A stretch of DNA of 64,000 nucleotides from an uncultured Propionibacteriaceae bacterium. Its GTDB lineage: Bacteria > Actinomycetota > Actinomycetes > Propionibacteriales > Propionibacteriaceae. This document shows positions 19,221 through 28,297 of the stretch, piece by piece. The position numbers and the translations under genes are program-made. Within the stretch, counting starts at the first letter, position 1. Every line of letters starts with the position of its first letter. A model generated the notes under the pieces. The model was not told where the DNA came from. It searched no databases and was given only the letters and a program-made list of their open reading frames with translations. The stretch lies in the NCBI GenBank assembly GCA_937965785.1, contig CALCKT010000004.1:36613-100612 (forward strand). The letters are read 5' to 3'.

Positions 19221-19261
19221 GTTGAACGAAGCAGTTCCGGGCTGCAATCGAAGGGAGAGCG

Positions 19262-20998
19262 ATGTCCAGGGCAGACGGCCAGTTGCTGACGGGCGCGCAG
19301 GCGCTCGTCGAGTCTCTCGAACGTTCCGGGGTGGAAGTAGCCTTCGGGATTCCCGGCGGGGCGATCCTTCCCGCGTACGACCCGTTGTTCGACTCGAAGA
19401 TCCGTCACATCCTGGTGCGCCACGAACAGGGTGGCGGTCACGCGGCCGAGGGCTACGCGATCGCGAGCGGCAAGGTGGGGGTCTGCATCGCCACGTCCGG
19501 TCCCGGGGCCACGAACCTGGTCACCGCGATCGGAAACGCCTACATGGACTCCACCCCGCTCGTGGCGATCACCGGGCAGGTCAACGGGACCGCCATCGGC
19601 ACCGACGCCTTTCAGGAGGCCGACATCCGCGGGATCGTGATGCCGATCACGAAACACAGTTTTCTGATCAAGGAAACCAAGGAGATCCCTTCGGCCATCA
19701 AGGAGGCCTTCCACATCGCCTCGACGGGAAGACCCGGGCCCGTGCTCGTCGACATCGCGAAGGACGCGCTGGCCGCGAAGGCCCCGTTCCACTGGCCCGA
19801 GGAATTGGACCTGCCCGGTTACAAACCCACCGTCAAGCCGCACGTCCGTCAGATCCGCGCGGCCGCGAAACTGATCTCGCAGTCGAGGAGACCCGTCCTC
19901 TACGTCGGCGGGGGCATCGTCAAGGCGGAGGCGTTCGAGGAACTCGCCGCCCTGGTGGAGAAGGCCCGGATACCCGTGGTCACCACCCTGATGGCTCGTG
20001 GTGTGCTTCCCGACTCCCATCCACTGCACATGGGGATGCCCGGGATGCACGGGACCGTTGCCGCCGTGGGTGCGCTTCAGCGCGCCGACCTGCTCGTCGC
20101 CATCGGCACCCGCTTCGACGACCGGGTCACGGGCAGACTGGACTCCTTCGCACCCAACGCCAAGGTGATCCACGCCGACATCGACCCGGCCGAGATCGGC
20201 AAGAACCGCGCGGTCGACGTGCCGATCGTGGGCGACTGCCGCCAGACCCTGGCCCTGCTCGCCAAGGAAATCGTCCGCGCCCCCGACACCGACGAGTGGG
20301 TGCAGGCCCTCGGCAGGGTGAAGGAGCGCTACCAACCCCGCTGGGACGAGGCGCCCGACGGGAAGCTCTCGCCGCAGGAGGTCATCCAGCGCATCGGGCA
20401 GCTCAGCCCCGAGGACACCGTCTACGTCACCGGGGTCGGGCAGCACCAGATGTGGGCGGCGCACTTCCTTCCCCACGAACAGCCGATGAAATGGCTCACC
20501 TCCGGAGGCTCGGGCACCATGGGGTTCTGCGTTCCCGCGGCGATGGGAGCCAAGGTGGCCCAGCCCGACAAAGTGGTGTGGGGCATCGACGGCGATGGCT
20601 GTTTCCAGATGACCAACCAGGAACTGGTCACGTGTGCCTTGAACCGGATCCCGGTCAAGATCGCGATCATCAACAACCATGCCCTGGGCATGGTCCGGCA
20701 GTGGCAGTCCCTGTTCTACGACTCCCGCTACTCCAACACCGACCTCCACACCGAACACCTCCCGAACTTCCCGATGCTCGCCGAGGCGATGGGGTGCGTC
20801 GGTCTGCGTGCCACCAACGAGACCGAGATGGACGAGTGCATCGCGAAGGCGTTGGAGATCAACGACCGCCCCGTCGTGGTGGAGTTCGTCGTCCACAAGG
20901 ACGCGATGGTGTGGCCCATGGTGGCCGCGGGGGTCAGCAACGATGAAATCCAGGTGGCCCGTAACATGGCCCCAGTGTGGGAAGAGGAAGAACTGTGA
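19262..20998 (+). CDS. ilvB: acetolactate synthase large (catalytic) subunit
   Basis: 578 residues. ThDP enzyme that condenses two pyruvates to acetolactate (valine, leucine) or pyruvate with 2-ketobutyrate (isoleucine). The N-terminal ThDP-PYR domain has VRHEQGGGHAAEGYA with the catalytic Glu, and the middle FAD-binding domain and C-terminal ThDP-PP domain (GIDGDGCFQMTNQEL, INNHALGMVRQWQ) are complete. ATG 19262 is preceded by AAGGGAGAG. It overlaps ilvN by 4 nt and leads ilvBNC, with expression controlled by the upstream attenuator. Confidence 0.97.
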   Translation: MSRADGQLLTGAQALVESLERSGVEVAFGIPGGAILPAYDPLFDSKIRHILVRHEQGGGHAAEGYAIASGKVGVCIATSGPGATNLVTAIGNAYMDSTPLVAITGQVNGTAIGTDAFQEADIRGIVMPITKHSFLIKETKEIPSAIKEAFHIASTGRPGPVLVDIAKDALAAKAPFHWPEELDLPGYKPTVKPHVRQIRAAAKLISQSRRPVLYVGGGIVKAEAFEELAALVEKARIPVVTTLMARGVLPDSHPLHMGMPGMHGTVAAVGALQRADLLVAIGTRFDDRVTGRLDSFAPNAKVIHADIDPAEIGKNRAVDVPIVGDCRQTLALLAKEIVRAPDTDEWVQALGRVKERYQPRWDEAPDGKLSPQEVIQRIGQLSPEDTVYVTGVGQHQMWAAHFLPHEQPMKWLTSGGSGTMGFCVPAAMGAKVAQPDKVVWGIDGDGCFQMTNQELVTCALNRIPVKIAIINNHALGMVRQWQSLFYDSRYSNTDLHTEHLPNFPMLAEAMGCVGLRATNETEMDECIAKALEINDRPVVVEFVVHKDAMVWPMVAAGVSNDEIQVARNMAPVWEEEEL

Positions 20999-21501
20999 GT
21001 ATGCACACCCTTGGGGTTCTGGTCTCCAACAAACCGGGGGTCCTGACCCGGATCGCCGCCCTCTTCTCCCGTCGTGGATTCAACATCGACTCGCTCGCGG
21101 TCGGCCCCACCGAGCGCCCGGAGATCTCCCGGATGACGGTGGTGGCCTCCGTCGAGGACGATGCCGTTCTGGAGCAGATCGTCAAACAGCTCAACAAGTT
21201 GATCGAGGTCCGGAAGGTGCTGGAACTCGGACCCAACACCGTGTGCCGTGAGATGGTTCTGGTCAAGGTTCGCGCAGACGTGCACTCTCGTAGCCAGATC
21301 ATCGACGTGGTGAGCCTGTTCAGGGGAAAGGCCGTGGACGTCAGTCCCGAGTCCGTCACCATCGAGGCAACCGGCAGCCCCGAGAAGCTCGCCGCCCTCC
21401 TGGAGATGCTGTCCCCCCATGGCATCCAGGAGCTGGTGCAGTCGGGCCAGGTGGCCCTGGGGCGGGGAGCCAGGACCCTCGCCGATCACAAGTCCAAGTA
21501 A
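20995..21501 (+). CDS. ilvN: acetolactate synthase small (regulatory) subunit
   Basis: 168 residues from GTG 20995, which overlaps the ilvB stop (GTGA); ATG 21001 is an alternative two codons later. The N-terminal ACT domain (HTLGVLVSNKPGVLTRIAALF, GFNIDSLAVG) binds valine for feedback inhibition. The C-terminal ALS_ss_C domain follows (SRSQIIDVVSLFRGKAVDVS). Length is normal. It stimulates the IlvB catalytic subunit. Confidence 0.96.
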   Translation: MSMHTLGVLVSNKPGVLTRIAALFSRRGFNIDSLAVGPTERPEISRMTVVASVEDDAVLEQIVKQLNKLIEVRKVLELGPNTVCREMVLVKVRADVHSRSQIIDVVSLFRGKAVDVSPESVTIEATGSPEKLAALLEMLSPHGIQELVQSGQVALGRGARTLADHKSK

Positions 21502-21528
21502 TTCACCAGGAAAAGTGAGGAAACAGAA

Positions 21529-22560
21529 ATGGCTGAGATGTTCTACGACTCGGACGCCGACCTGTCCATAATTCAGAACCGCAGCGTCGCCGTCATCGGC
21601 TACGGCTCCCAGGGACACGCCCACGCGCTGAGCCTGCGTGACTCCGGGGTCGATGTCCGGGTCGGACTGCGGCCCGGGTCGAAGTCCGTCGCGAAGGCCG
21701 AGGCGGAGGGGCTGCGTGTGGTCTCCGTGGCGGAGGCGGTCGAGGAGGCGGATCTCGTCATGATCCTGGCCCCGGACCAGGTGCAGCGGAAGCTCTACGC
21801 CGAGGAGATCGCACCCCACCTGGTGCCCGGCGACGCCCTGTTCTTCGCCCATGGCTTCAACGTCCGGTTCGGCTACATCAAGGCCCCGGAAGGTGTCGAT
21901 GTCTGCATGGTCGCACCCAAGGGGCCGGGGCACCTGGTGCGCCGTGAGTACTCCGAGGGCAGGGGGGTGCCCGCCATCATCGCCGTCGAGGTGGACGCCA
22001 CCGGAAACGCCTGGCCGCTGGCGCTCTCCTACGCCAAGGCCATCGGTGCGCTGCGCGCGGGTGGTATCAAAACGACGTTCACGGAGGAGACCGAGACCGA
22101 CCTGTTCGGCGAGCAGGCGGTTCTCTGCGGCGGTGTCTCCGCTCTCATCCAGTCGGGTTTCGAAACCCTGGTCGAGGCTGGTTACCAGCCCGAGGTGGCC
22201 TATTTCGAGTGCCTGCACGAAATGAAGCTGATCGTCGATCTCATGTACGAGGGGGGCATCGCCAAGCAGCGGTGGAGCATCTCCGACACCGCCGAGTTCG
22301 GTGACTACGTCTCCGGGCCTCGCGTCATCGACGCACACGTCAAGGAGAACATGAAGGCCGTGCTGGACGACATCCGCTCCGGGGCCTTTGCGAAGCGTTT
22401 CATCGAGGACCAGGAGGCCGGGGCCCCCGAGTTCAAGGAGCTGCGCGCCAAGGGTGAGGCCCACCCGATCGAGGCCACCGGCCGCGAGCTGCGCAGGCTC
22501 ATGAGCTGGGTCAAGGACCACGGCACCGATGACTACGTGGAGGGCACGGCCGCTCGCTGA
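21529..22560 (+). CDS. ilvC: ketol-acid reductoisomerase (NADP+), class I
   Basis: 343 residues. Converts acetolactate or acetohydroxybutyrate to the dihydroxy acid by Mg-dependent isomerisation and NADPH reduction. The dinucleotide-binding motif VIGYGSQGHAHALSLRDSG is near residues 20-40. The APKGPGHLVRREY segment and the acidic metal-binding region TETDLFGEQAVLCGG with CLHEMKLIVDLMYEGG are intact. The short C-terminal domain marks class I. It closes ilvBNC and is followed by a strong hairpin. Confidence 0.97.
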   Translation: MAEMFYDSDADLSIIQNRSVAVIGYGSQGHAHALSLRDSGVDVRVGLRPGSKSVAKAEAEGLRVVSVAEAVEEADLVMILAPDQVQRKLYAEEIAPHLVPGDALFFAHGFNVRFGYIKAPEGVDVCMVAPKGPGHLVRREYSEGRGVPAIIAVEVDATGNAWPLALSYAKAIGALRAGGIKTTFTEETETDLFGEQAVLCGGVSALIQSGFETLVEAGYQPEVAYFECLHEMKLIVDLMYEGGIAKQRWSISDTAEFGDYVSGPRVIDAHVKENMKAVLDDIRSGAFAKRFIEDQEAGAPEFKELRAKGEAHPIEATGRELRRLMSWVKDHGTDDYVEGTAAR

Positions 22561-22571
22561 TCCCAACGCCG

Positions 22572-22606
22572 ACAACGGGTGCCCGTTGTCGGCGGGCACC
22601 CGTTGT
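22572..22606 (+). terminator. ilvC terminator with two alternative stems
   Basis: ACAACGGGTGCCCG (22572-22585) and CGGGCACCCGTTGT (22593-22606) form a perfect 14-bp stem with a 7-nt loop, followed by a weak T-rich tail. The left arm can also pair inside an overlapping hairpin (22567-22594, CGCCGACAACGGG/CCCGTTGTCGGCG). The two folds exclude each other. Confidence 0.7.
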
Positions 22607-22629
22607 TTAGATCCGGAGGAAAAACTGAA

Positions 22630-23958
22630 ATGCTGACCAGAACAGAACGCCTGGAACGACTGCCCATGACGCGCGAACACGGCAAATTACTGGGCGCATC
22701 GGGGGTCGGATGGGCCCTGGACGCGATGGACGTGGGCCTGATCTCCTTTGTCATCGTCGCGCTCGGGCAGCAGTGGGGACTGGATGACGCCACCAAGTCG
22801 TGGGTCGTCTCGATCGGATTCGTCGGCATGGCCCTGGGGGCCACATTCGGTGGGTTGCTCGCCGACAAGATCGGTCGTCGTTCCGTGTTCGCGCTCACGC
22901 TCCTGGTCTACGGGCTGGCGACCGGGGCCACGGCCGTCGTGTCCTCGGTGGCCGCCCTGCTGCTGCTGCGTTTCGTGGTGGGGCTGGGGCTCGGTGCTGA
23001 ACTCCCCGTGGCCTCCACCCTGATCTCGGAATTCGCCCCCCGTCGGATCCGGGGCCGTGTGGTGATCTGGCTGGAGGCGTTCTGGGCCGTGGGCTGGATC
23101 CTGTCGGCGATCATCGGGTACTTCGTGGTGGCCGGCTCCGAACAGGGATGGCGCTGGGCCCTCGCGCTGGGTGCCGTGCCGGCCCTGTGGGCGCTGTTGA
23201 TCCGGCTCGGCACACCCGAATCCGTGCGATACCTGGAGACCGCAGGACGCTATGAGCAGGCCGAGGCGACGGTCGGGCGTTTCGAGAGGTCGGCGAAAAC
23301 CTCCTACGACGGCCCCACGATCGACACCGCCGAGCAGGCCGCGAAGCACCGGGGAGAGACGATCGAGACGACCAGGTCCACCCTGTTCTCCAAGCAGCTG
23401 AGGCGCCGTACCCTGGCGTTGTGGCTGGTGTGGTTCTGCATCAACCTGTCCTACTACGGGGCCTTCATCTGGATTCCGTCGCTGCTGGTGAAACAGGGTT
23501 TCACCCTGGTCAAGTCCTTCGAGTTCACCCTGATCATCACCTTGGCCCAACTACCCGGATATGCCGTGGCGGCCTGGTTGATCGAGGTCATCGGCCGCCG
23601 TCTGACCCTGGCGCTGTTCCTCGCAGGATCGGCCCTCTCCGCGCTGGGTTTCGCGGTCGCGGGAACGGAGGGCGCGATCATTGCAGCCGGATGCGCCCTG
23701 TCATTTTTCAACCTGGGCGCGTGGGGTGCCCTGTACGCCATCGGCCCCGAACTGTATCCAACGTCGCTGCGCGGCACCGGTACCGGGGCTGCGGCCGGGG
23801 TGGGCAGGCTCGCCTCGATAATCGCGCCCCTGCTCGTTCCGGTGCTGATGAGCAGCGGTGGCATCGTGACCACCTTCGCGGTCTTCGCAGTTTCCTTCGC
23901 GATGGCCGCGGGCGCCGCTTTCCTGCTTCCCGAGAAACGCGACGCCGGGATCGACTGA
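22630..23958 (+). CDS. MFS transporter, NiaP/sugar-porter-like
   Basis: 442 residues with twelve hydrophobic segments in two halves. The cytoplasmic loop motif LADKIGRRSVF between helices 2 and 3 and PRRIRGRVV between helices 4 and 5 mark the major facilitator superfamily. The opening ASGVGWALDAMDVGLISFV and the GLGAELPVASTLISEF segment resemble the niacin/aromatic-acid type porters (NiaP, YceI). Substrate is not certain. ATG 22630 has GGAGG 10 nt upstream. It starts 24 nt after the ilvC terminator and seems to be monocistronic. Confidence 0.85.
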   Translation: MLTRTERLERLPMTREHGKLLGASGVGWALDAMDVGLISFVIVALGQQWGLDDATKSWVVSIGFVGMALGATFGGLLADKIGRRSVFALTLLVYGLATGATAVVSSVAALLLLRFVVGLGLGAELPVASTLISEFAPRRIRGRVVIWLEAFWAVGWILSAIIGYFVVAGSEQGWRWALALGAVPALWALLIRLGTPESVRYLETAGRYEQAEATVGRFERSAKTSYDGPTIDTAEQAAKHRGETIETTRSTLFSKQLRRRTLALWLVWFCINLSYYGAFIWIPSLLVKQGFTLVKSFEFTLIITLAQLPGYAVAAWLIEVIGRRLTLALFLAGSALSALGFAVAGTEGAIIAAGCALSFFNLGAWGALYAIGPELYPTSLRGTGTGAAAGVGRLASIIAPLLVPVLMSSGGIVTTFAVFAVSFAMAAGAAFLLPEKRDAGID

Positions 23959-24235
23959 CCTCGACGATTCGGCTGCGCTGGGAATGAGAACCACCCCTGA
24001 TTCCTTTCCCCTTGGCCGTGATCCAGGGATTCGCCCGCGCCGGAAAGGCCTCGCGGGAAGAGTTCTTGAAACCGATTGAGACGGCGCTTGGAAACCCCGG
24101 GGCGCGGGTGGGCCATCCGGCCCGGGGAGGCCCGCTGCCGTTTCTCACCGGCTCTGTCTAGGGGTGATACGCACCCGGGGCTGCACTGCTGGTTTGGTAA
24201 ATTTGGACCACTGGACAAGAGGAGAAGGGACAACG

Positions 24236-24739
24236 GTGAGCATCTTCCTGATTCTCGGGATCGCAGGGGTCATGGTCCTGTTGGTGTCCCTGATCCTGGG
24301 AGATCTACTGGATTCCGCCCTTCATTTCGACGGTCTGGATTCCGAGGTTTTCTCCACCTCGGTGATCGCCGCCTTCGTCGGGGCCTTCGGGTTCGGTGGG
24401 GTGGCCGTTCATGAATTCACCGACAGCGTGTGGTTGGCCTCCTTGGCCGGTCTGGTCGCAGGAAGCCTGGCCGGTTGGGGAGCGGTGGCCCTCACCCGCT
24501 GGTTGAAACGCGCGGAAACCGGGCAGGCCCTTCGCAGCGACCACCTGGTCGGGGCGGAGGCCCGCGTCATCACGGATATCCCGGAAGGTGGTTTTGGTGA
24601 AATCCGGATCGGCACCCACAAGCGTGCGGCGCGGGCGGAACTGTCGATCCCCGCGGGAACCCCGGTCTGGGTTTCCGGTGTCCTGTCCCCCACAGCTGTC
24701 GAGGTTCGCCCCACCGCCGATGAACCTCCCCAGTACTGA
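24236..24739 (+). CDS. NfeD-like membrane protein
   Basis: 167 residues from GTG 24236, preceded by GGAGAAGGGA. Three or so membrane segments fill the first 85 residues (FLILGIAGVMVLLVSLILG; VIAAFVGAFGFGGVAV; LAGLVAGSLAGWGAVAL). A C-terminal OB-fold-like domain follows (VGAEARVITDIPEGGFGEIRI, AGTPVWVSGV). NfeD-family proteins are encoded with flotillins or SPFH proteases and act with them in the membrane. The adjacent flotillin 20 nt downstream gives the expected pair. Confidence 0.85.
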   Translation: MSIFLILGIAGVMVLLVSLILGDLLDSALHFDGLDSEVFSTSVIAAFVGAFGFGGVAVHEFTDSVWLASLAGLVAGSLAGWGAVALTRWLKRAETGQALRSDHLVGAEARVITDIPEGGFGEIRIGTHKRAARAELSIPAGTPVWVSGVLSPTAVEVRPTADEPPQY

Positions 24740-24759
24740 ACAGAAAGGTTCGCACATCC

Positions 24760-26262
24760 ATGAATAATTTCTCCTCCCTGGTCACCGGAGCAGGGGGCAT
24801 AGTTCTACTGGTCGCCCTGGTGATCTGGCTGATCGCCAGCAGGTACCGGGTGGCCCGTCCGAACGAGGCGTACATCATCACGGGTCAGAAGGGCAAGGCA
24901 GTCACCAACCCCGAGACCGGTCTGGTTTCCACCGACCTGTCCGGCCAGAAGGTCATCATGGGTGGCGGTGTCTTCGTGATTCCCCTGATCCAGCGTCTGC
25001 ACGTGCTCGACCTGTCCAGCCGCCGCATCATGGTGCAGATCCGCAACGCGGTCTCCGGGCAGGGCATCAAACTGAACCTCGACGGCGTCGCGATCGTCAA
25101 GGTGGGGGGCAATGAGGATTCCATCCGGGCCGCTGCGCAGCGCTTCCTGATGCAGCAGGAGGAGATCGAGACGTTCACCCAGGAAACCCTCGCGGGTGCG
25201 CTCCGGTCCATCGTCGGTGGTCTTTCCGTGGAGCAGATCATCCGTGACCGCGCCGCCTTCGCCCAGCGGGTGGCAGACGAGTCCGAGGCCTCCCTGACCG
25301 GTCAGGGTTTGGTGCTCGACACCTTCCAGATCCAGGACATCACCGACGACGGCACCTACCTTTCCGACCTGGGACGTCCCGAGTCGGCCAAGGTCGGCCA
25401 GATCGCCGCGATCGCCGAGGCCAATGCGCGTCGCGAGGCGGAGCAGGCGAGGCTGGCGGCGGAACAGGAGATCGCGATCTCGGAGCGCGAACTGGTGCTC
25501 AAGGAGGCCGAGATCAAGGCCGAGACGGATGCCGCCCGCGCCCAGGCCGCGGCCGCCGGGCCGCTCGCCCAGGCCGACCGCGACCAGGCCATCCTCACCG
25601 AGCAGGAGAAGGTCGCCGTGCGCCAGGCCGCTCTGAAGGACCGCCAGCTCGACACCGAGGTCCGCAAGCCCGCGGATGCGAAGCGGTATGAGACCGAAAC
25701 CGCGGCCCAGGCGCGGCGCAACTCCGAGATCTTCGAGGCCGAGGCCCGCAAGGCGGCCGCCATCGCCAACGCCGAGGCCCAGGCCGAGACCGCACGCCTC
25801 ACAGGTGAGGGCGAGAAACAGCGCCGCGCCGCGTTGGCCGAGGCCGAGGCCATCGAAGGGGCACGCCGCGGTGAGGCCGAGAAGGCGCGCCGCATCGCGG
25901 AGGCCGATGCCGTCCGCGCCGAGGGCGAGGCCAAGGCCGCCGCGGCCCTCGCCGTCGGTACCGCCGAGGCGGAGGCCATGAACAAACGGGCCGCTGCCTT
26001 CGCGAACTACAACGATGCCGCGGTGCTGCAGATGCTCATCGAGGTGCTGCCGCAGGTGGCCGAGAAGGTTGCCGCTCCCATGGGCAGCATCGACAAACTC
26101 ACCGTCGTCTCCACGGAAGGGGCGGCCGCACTGCCCCGCCAGGTCAACGACAATGTGCTGCAGACCGTCGAGATGATCAAGAACACCACCGGCATCGATC
26201 TGCTCGACTTCCTGAAGGGCCACACGGACGGCAAGGTGCTCAAGGGCGAAACCGCCGAGTGA
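24760..26262 (+). CDS. flotillin family protein
   Basis: 500 residues. An N-terminal membrane segment (about residues 7-26, VTGAGGIVLLVALVIWLIAS) precedes an SPFH/band-7 domain (residues 30-190: YRVARPNEAYIITGQKGK, IPLIQRLHVLDLS). A long Ala/Glu-rich coiled coil follows (about 205-400, many EAEARKAAAIANAEA-type repeats), then a C-terminal oligomerisation region. Flotillins scaffold membrane microdomains. ATG 24760 is preceded by AGAAAGG. It pairs with NfeD upstream and is closed by a long palindromic terminator. Confidence 0.93.
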   Translation: MNNFSSLVTGAGGIVLLVALVIWLIASRYRVARPNEAYIITGQKGKAVTNPETGLVSTDLSGQKVIMGGGVFVIPLIQRLHVLDLSSRRIMVQIRNAVSGQGIKLNLDGVAIVKVGGNEDSIRAAAQRFLMQQEEIETFTQETLAGALRSIVGGLSVEQIIRDRAAFAQRVADESEASLTGQGLVLDTFQIQDITDDGTYLSDLGRPESAKVGQIAAIAEANARREAEQARLAAEQEIAISERELVLKEAEIKAETDAARAQAAAAGPLAQADRDQAILTEQEKVAVRQAALKDRQLDTEVRKPADAKRYETETAAQARRNSEIFEAEARKAAAIANAEAQAETARLTGEGEKQRRAALAEAEAIEGARRGEAEKARRIAEADAVRAEGEAKAAAALAVGTAEAEAMNKRAAAFANYNDAAVLQMLIEVLPQVAEKVAAPMGSIDKLTVVSTEGAAALPRQVNDNVLQTVEMIKNTTGIDLLDFLKGHTDGKVLKGETAE

Positions 26263-26275
26263 AAATCCCGGGAAC

Positions 26276-26313
26276 ACGAGGGTGCCGGACCCGATCGGGT
26301 CCGGCACCCTCGT
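26276..26313. terminator. bidirectional terminator between flotillin and leuB
   Basis: A perfect 38-nt palindrome (19-bp arms, centre CGATCG) lies 14 nt after the flotillin stop and 12 nt before the leuB stop on the other strand. It serves both convergent genes. Confidence 0.85.
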
Positions 26314-26325
26314 TCGTGTCATGGA

Positions 26326-27381
26326 TCAACCGGTCACGGCAGCGGCGATTCGATCCCCGATCTCGGAGGTCCGGGCGGGACCGGGGCGGCGGGCCGCGAT
26401 GTCGGCGGCCACCGCGGCATCAACGCGGCGGGCCGCCTCGGGGTGCCCGAGGTGAGCCAGCAGGAGGGCCACGGAGCTGATGGCCGCGGTCGGATCTGCG
26501 ATTCCCCGGCCTGCGATGTCCGGAGCCGAACCGTGAACGGGCTCGAACATCGACGGGTACTCGCCCGACGGGTTGATGTTCGCGGAGGCCGCCAGGCCGA
26601 TGCCCCCCGTGACCGCCGCCGCCAGGTCGGTGACGATGTCGCCGAACAGATTGTCGGTGACGATCACGTCGAACCGGGCCGGATCGACCACCATGGCGAT
26701 CATGGCGGCGTCGATGTGCAGGTAGTCGCGCTCGACATCCGGGTATTCCTCACCCACCTGGTCGAAGAGCCGACGCCACAGACCCCCGGCGTTGACCAGG
26801 ACGTTGTGCTTGTGCAGCAGGGTGATCCTGCCGCGACGCGCCCGGGCGCGCGCGAACGCGTCACGAACCACCCGTTCCACCCCGAACGCGGTGTTGACGG
26901 AGACCTCGGTGGCGATCTCCTGCGGGGTGCCGACCCGCACCGCACCGCCGTTGCCGCAGTAGAGCCCCTCGGTTCCCTCGCGGACCACCACGAAGTCGAT
27001 GTCGCCCCGGGCCACGACCTCGGGAGACAGGGGGGTGGGAACCCCGGTGTGGAGCCGTGACGGTCTCAGGTTCACGGCATGGTCGAAGGCGAACCGCAGT
27101 TTCAGCAACAACCCCCGCTCCAGCAAACCGCTCGGGATCCTGCCCGAACCGGGGGCCGCCCCGACCGCCCCGAGCAGGATGGCATCCGCGGCCCTCAGAT
27201 CCTCCAGTGTGGAGTCGGGCAGGACCTCGCCGGTGCGCAACCAGCGTTCCGCCCCGAGGTCGAAGTGAACCTCCTCGAAGGCGTTTTCGCCCGCGGCGGC
27301 CCGCAACACCTTGAGTGCCTCGGCAATCACCTCCGGGCCGATGCCGTCGCCACCAACAACTGCCAAGGTCTGTCGTGTCAT
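26326..27381 (-). CDS. leuB: 3-isopropylmalate dehydrogenase
   Basis: 351 residues. NAD-dependent oxidative decarboxylation of 3-isopropylmalate in leucine synthesis. The N-terminal VVGGDGIGPEVIAEALKVL, the substrate arginines near LRFAFDHAVNLRPSRL, the FVVVREGTEGLYCG loop and the metal-binding VTDNLFGDIVTDL are intact. NAD specificity is suggested by EPVHGSAPDIAGRGIADP. TAGTCT (27393-27388) lies 6 nt before the ATG, so the mRNA is probably leaderless. It is separate from leuCD, which lies 8.5 kb away. Confidence 0.97.
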   Translation of the reverse strand: MTRQTLAVVGGDGIGPEVIAEALKVLRAAAGENAFEEVHFDLGAERWLRTGEVLPDSTLEDLRAADAILLGAVGAAPGSGRIPSGLLERGLLLKLRFAFDHAVNLRPSRLHTGVPTPLSPEVVARGDIDFVVVREGTEGLYCGNGGAVRVGTPQEIATEVSVNTAFGVERVVRDAFARARARRGRITLLHKHNVLVNAGGLWRRLFDQVGEEYPDVERDYLHIDAAMIAMVVDPARFDVIVTDNLFGDIVTDLAAAVTGGIGLAASANINPSGEYPSMFEPVHGSAPDIAGRGIADPTAAISSVALLLAHLGHPEAARRVDAAVAADIAARRPGPARTSEIGDRIAAAVTG

Positions 27382-27493
27382 GCGGGAAGACTAGGTGTGC
27401 TGCCGGGGGTGGCGACGCGGTTCCCATTCCCCGAGATGGTCGCATCCGCCGCGGCCCCGCGCCCGATACCGATTCCGTCGCTAGGCTTGCGCC

Positions 27494-28297
27494 ATGCGCA
27501 TAGCCCGTTTCGCCGCGGCCGGCAAGGATCCCGCCTACGGCATCATCGAGTTGGAGGTCGACGGCGGGGAGTACCCGGAGACCGTCGCCGCGATAACGGG
27601 GGACCCGCTGGCCGGGGTGCCCGTCAATTACACGGGTGCCAGACACGATCTCGCGGATGTGCGTCTGCTGGCCCCCGTCATTCCCCGCAGCAAGATCGTC
27701 GCGATCGGGCGCAACTATGCCGATCACGCCGCGGAACAGGGGGCACCAGTCCCTAAGGAACCGATGCTGTTCCTCAAACCGAACACCTGCGTGATCGGCC
27801 CCAACGAACCCATCGTGCGACCCGAGGGATGCCGGGACCTGCATCACGAGGGCGAGCTGGCCATCGTCATCGGGAGGATCTGCAAACAGGTCCCGGAGCA
27901 ACGGGTGGCCGATGTGGTGTTCGGCTACACCATCGCAAACGACGTGACCGCACGGGACTGGCAGCGGGAAACGGACCAGTGGTTCCGGGCCAAGGGATGT
28001 GACACCTTCTGCCCCCTCGGTCCCTGGATCAACACGCACCTCACCCCGGCGGAGGCGGGTCATCTCGCGATCGAGACCCGGGGCGGCGAGGATGTGCGGC
28101 AGCGGGGGAACACATCCCAGCTGGTCCGGGGAATCCCGGAGCTGGTGACCTACATCTCCTCGTTCGCGACCCTGCTTCCCGGGGACGTCATCCTCACCGG
28201 AACACCGGCGGGGGTGGGTCCGATGGCCGACGGGGACGTGGTCTCGGTGGAGATCGATGGGCTCGGGGTGCTGAGCAATCCCGTGACCGCCGCGTGA
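27494..28297 (+). CDS. fumarylacetoacetate hydrolase (FAH) family protein
   Basis: 267 residues. The C-terminal FAH fold shows KIVAIGRNYADHAAEQG, the metal-binding HHEGELAIVIGR (Glu-x-Glu type) and YTIANDVTARDWQ, with GDVILTGTPAGVGPM at the end. Members cleave or decarboxylate acylpyruvates, or act as oxaloacetate decarboxylases; the substrate is not predictable here. A homologue next to leuB is usual in Actinobacteria. TAGGCT (27482-27487) is 6 nt before the ATG, suggesting a leaderless transcript divergent from leuB. Confidence 0.9.
   Translation: MRIARFAAAGKDPAYGIIELEVDGGEYPETVAAITGDPLAGVPVNYTGARHDLADVRLLAPVIPRSKIVAIGRNYADHAAEQGAPVPKEPMLFLKPNTCVIGPNEPIVRPEGCRDLHHEGELAIVIGRICKQVPEQRVADVVFGYTIANDVTARDWQRETDQWFRAKGCDTFCPLGPWINTHLTPAEAGHLAIETRGGEDVRQRGNTSQLVRGIPELVTYISSFATLLPGDVILTGTPAGVGPMADGDVVSVEIDGLGVLSNPVTAA

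Larger units (their letters stand above)
18748..19261. other. 514-nt divergent intergenic region: rlpA-like leader and ilvB attenuator
   Basis: The left part is the upstream region of the reverse SH3b/RlpA gene. It is AT-richer around 18870-18905, with a possible reverse -10 (TTAGAT), but no riboswitch motif was recognised. The right part (19094-19261) is the ilvB promoter, leader peptide and attenuator, listed separately. Open frames crossing the middle (for example from 18913 or 18923) have no similarity and are not called. Confidence 0.6.

Noticed and set aside
18913..20946. Forward frame of 677 codons overlapping ilvB in another frame
   Set aside because: ilvB itself is clear in its own frame. 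This one is Arg/Gly-rich and has no family; it also covers the attenuator.
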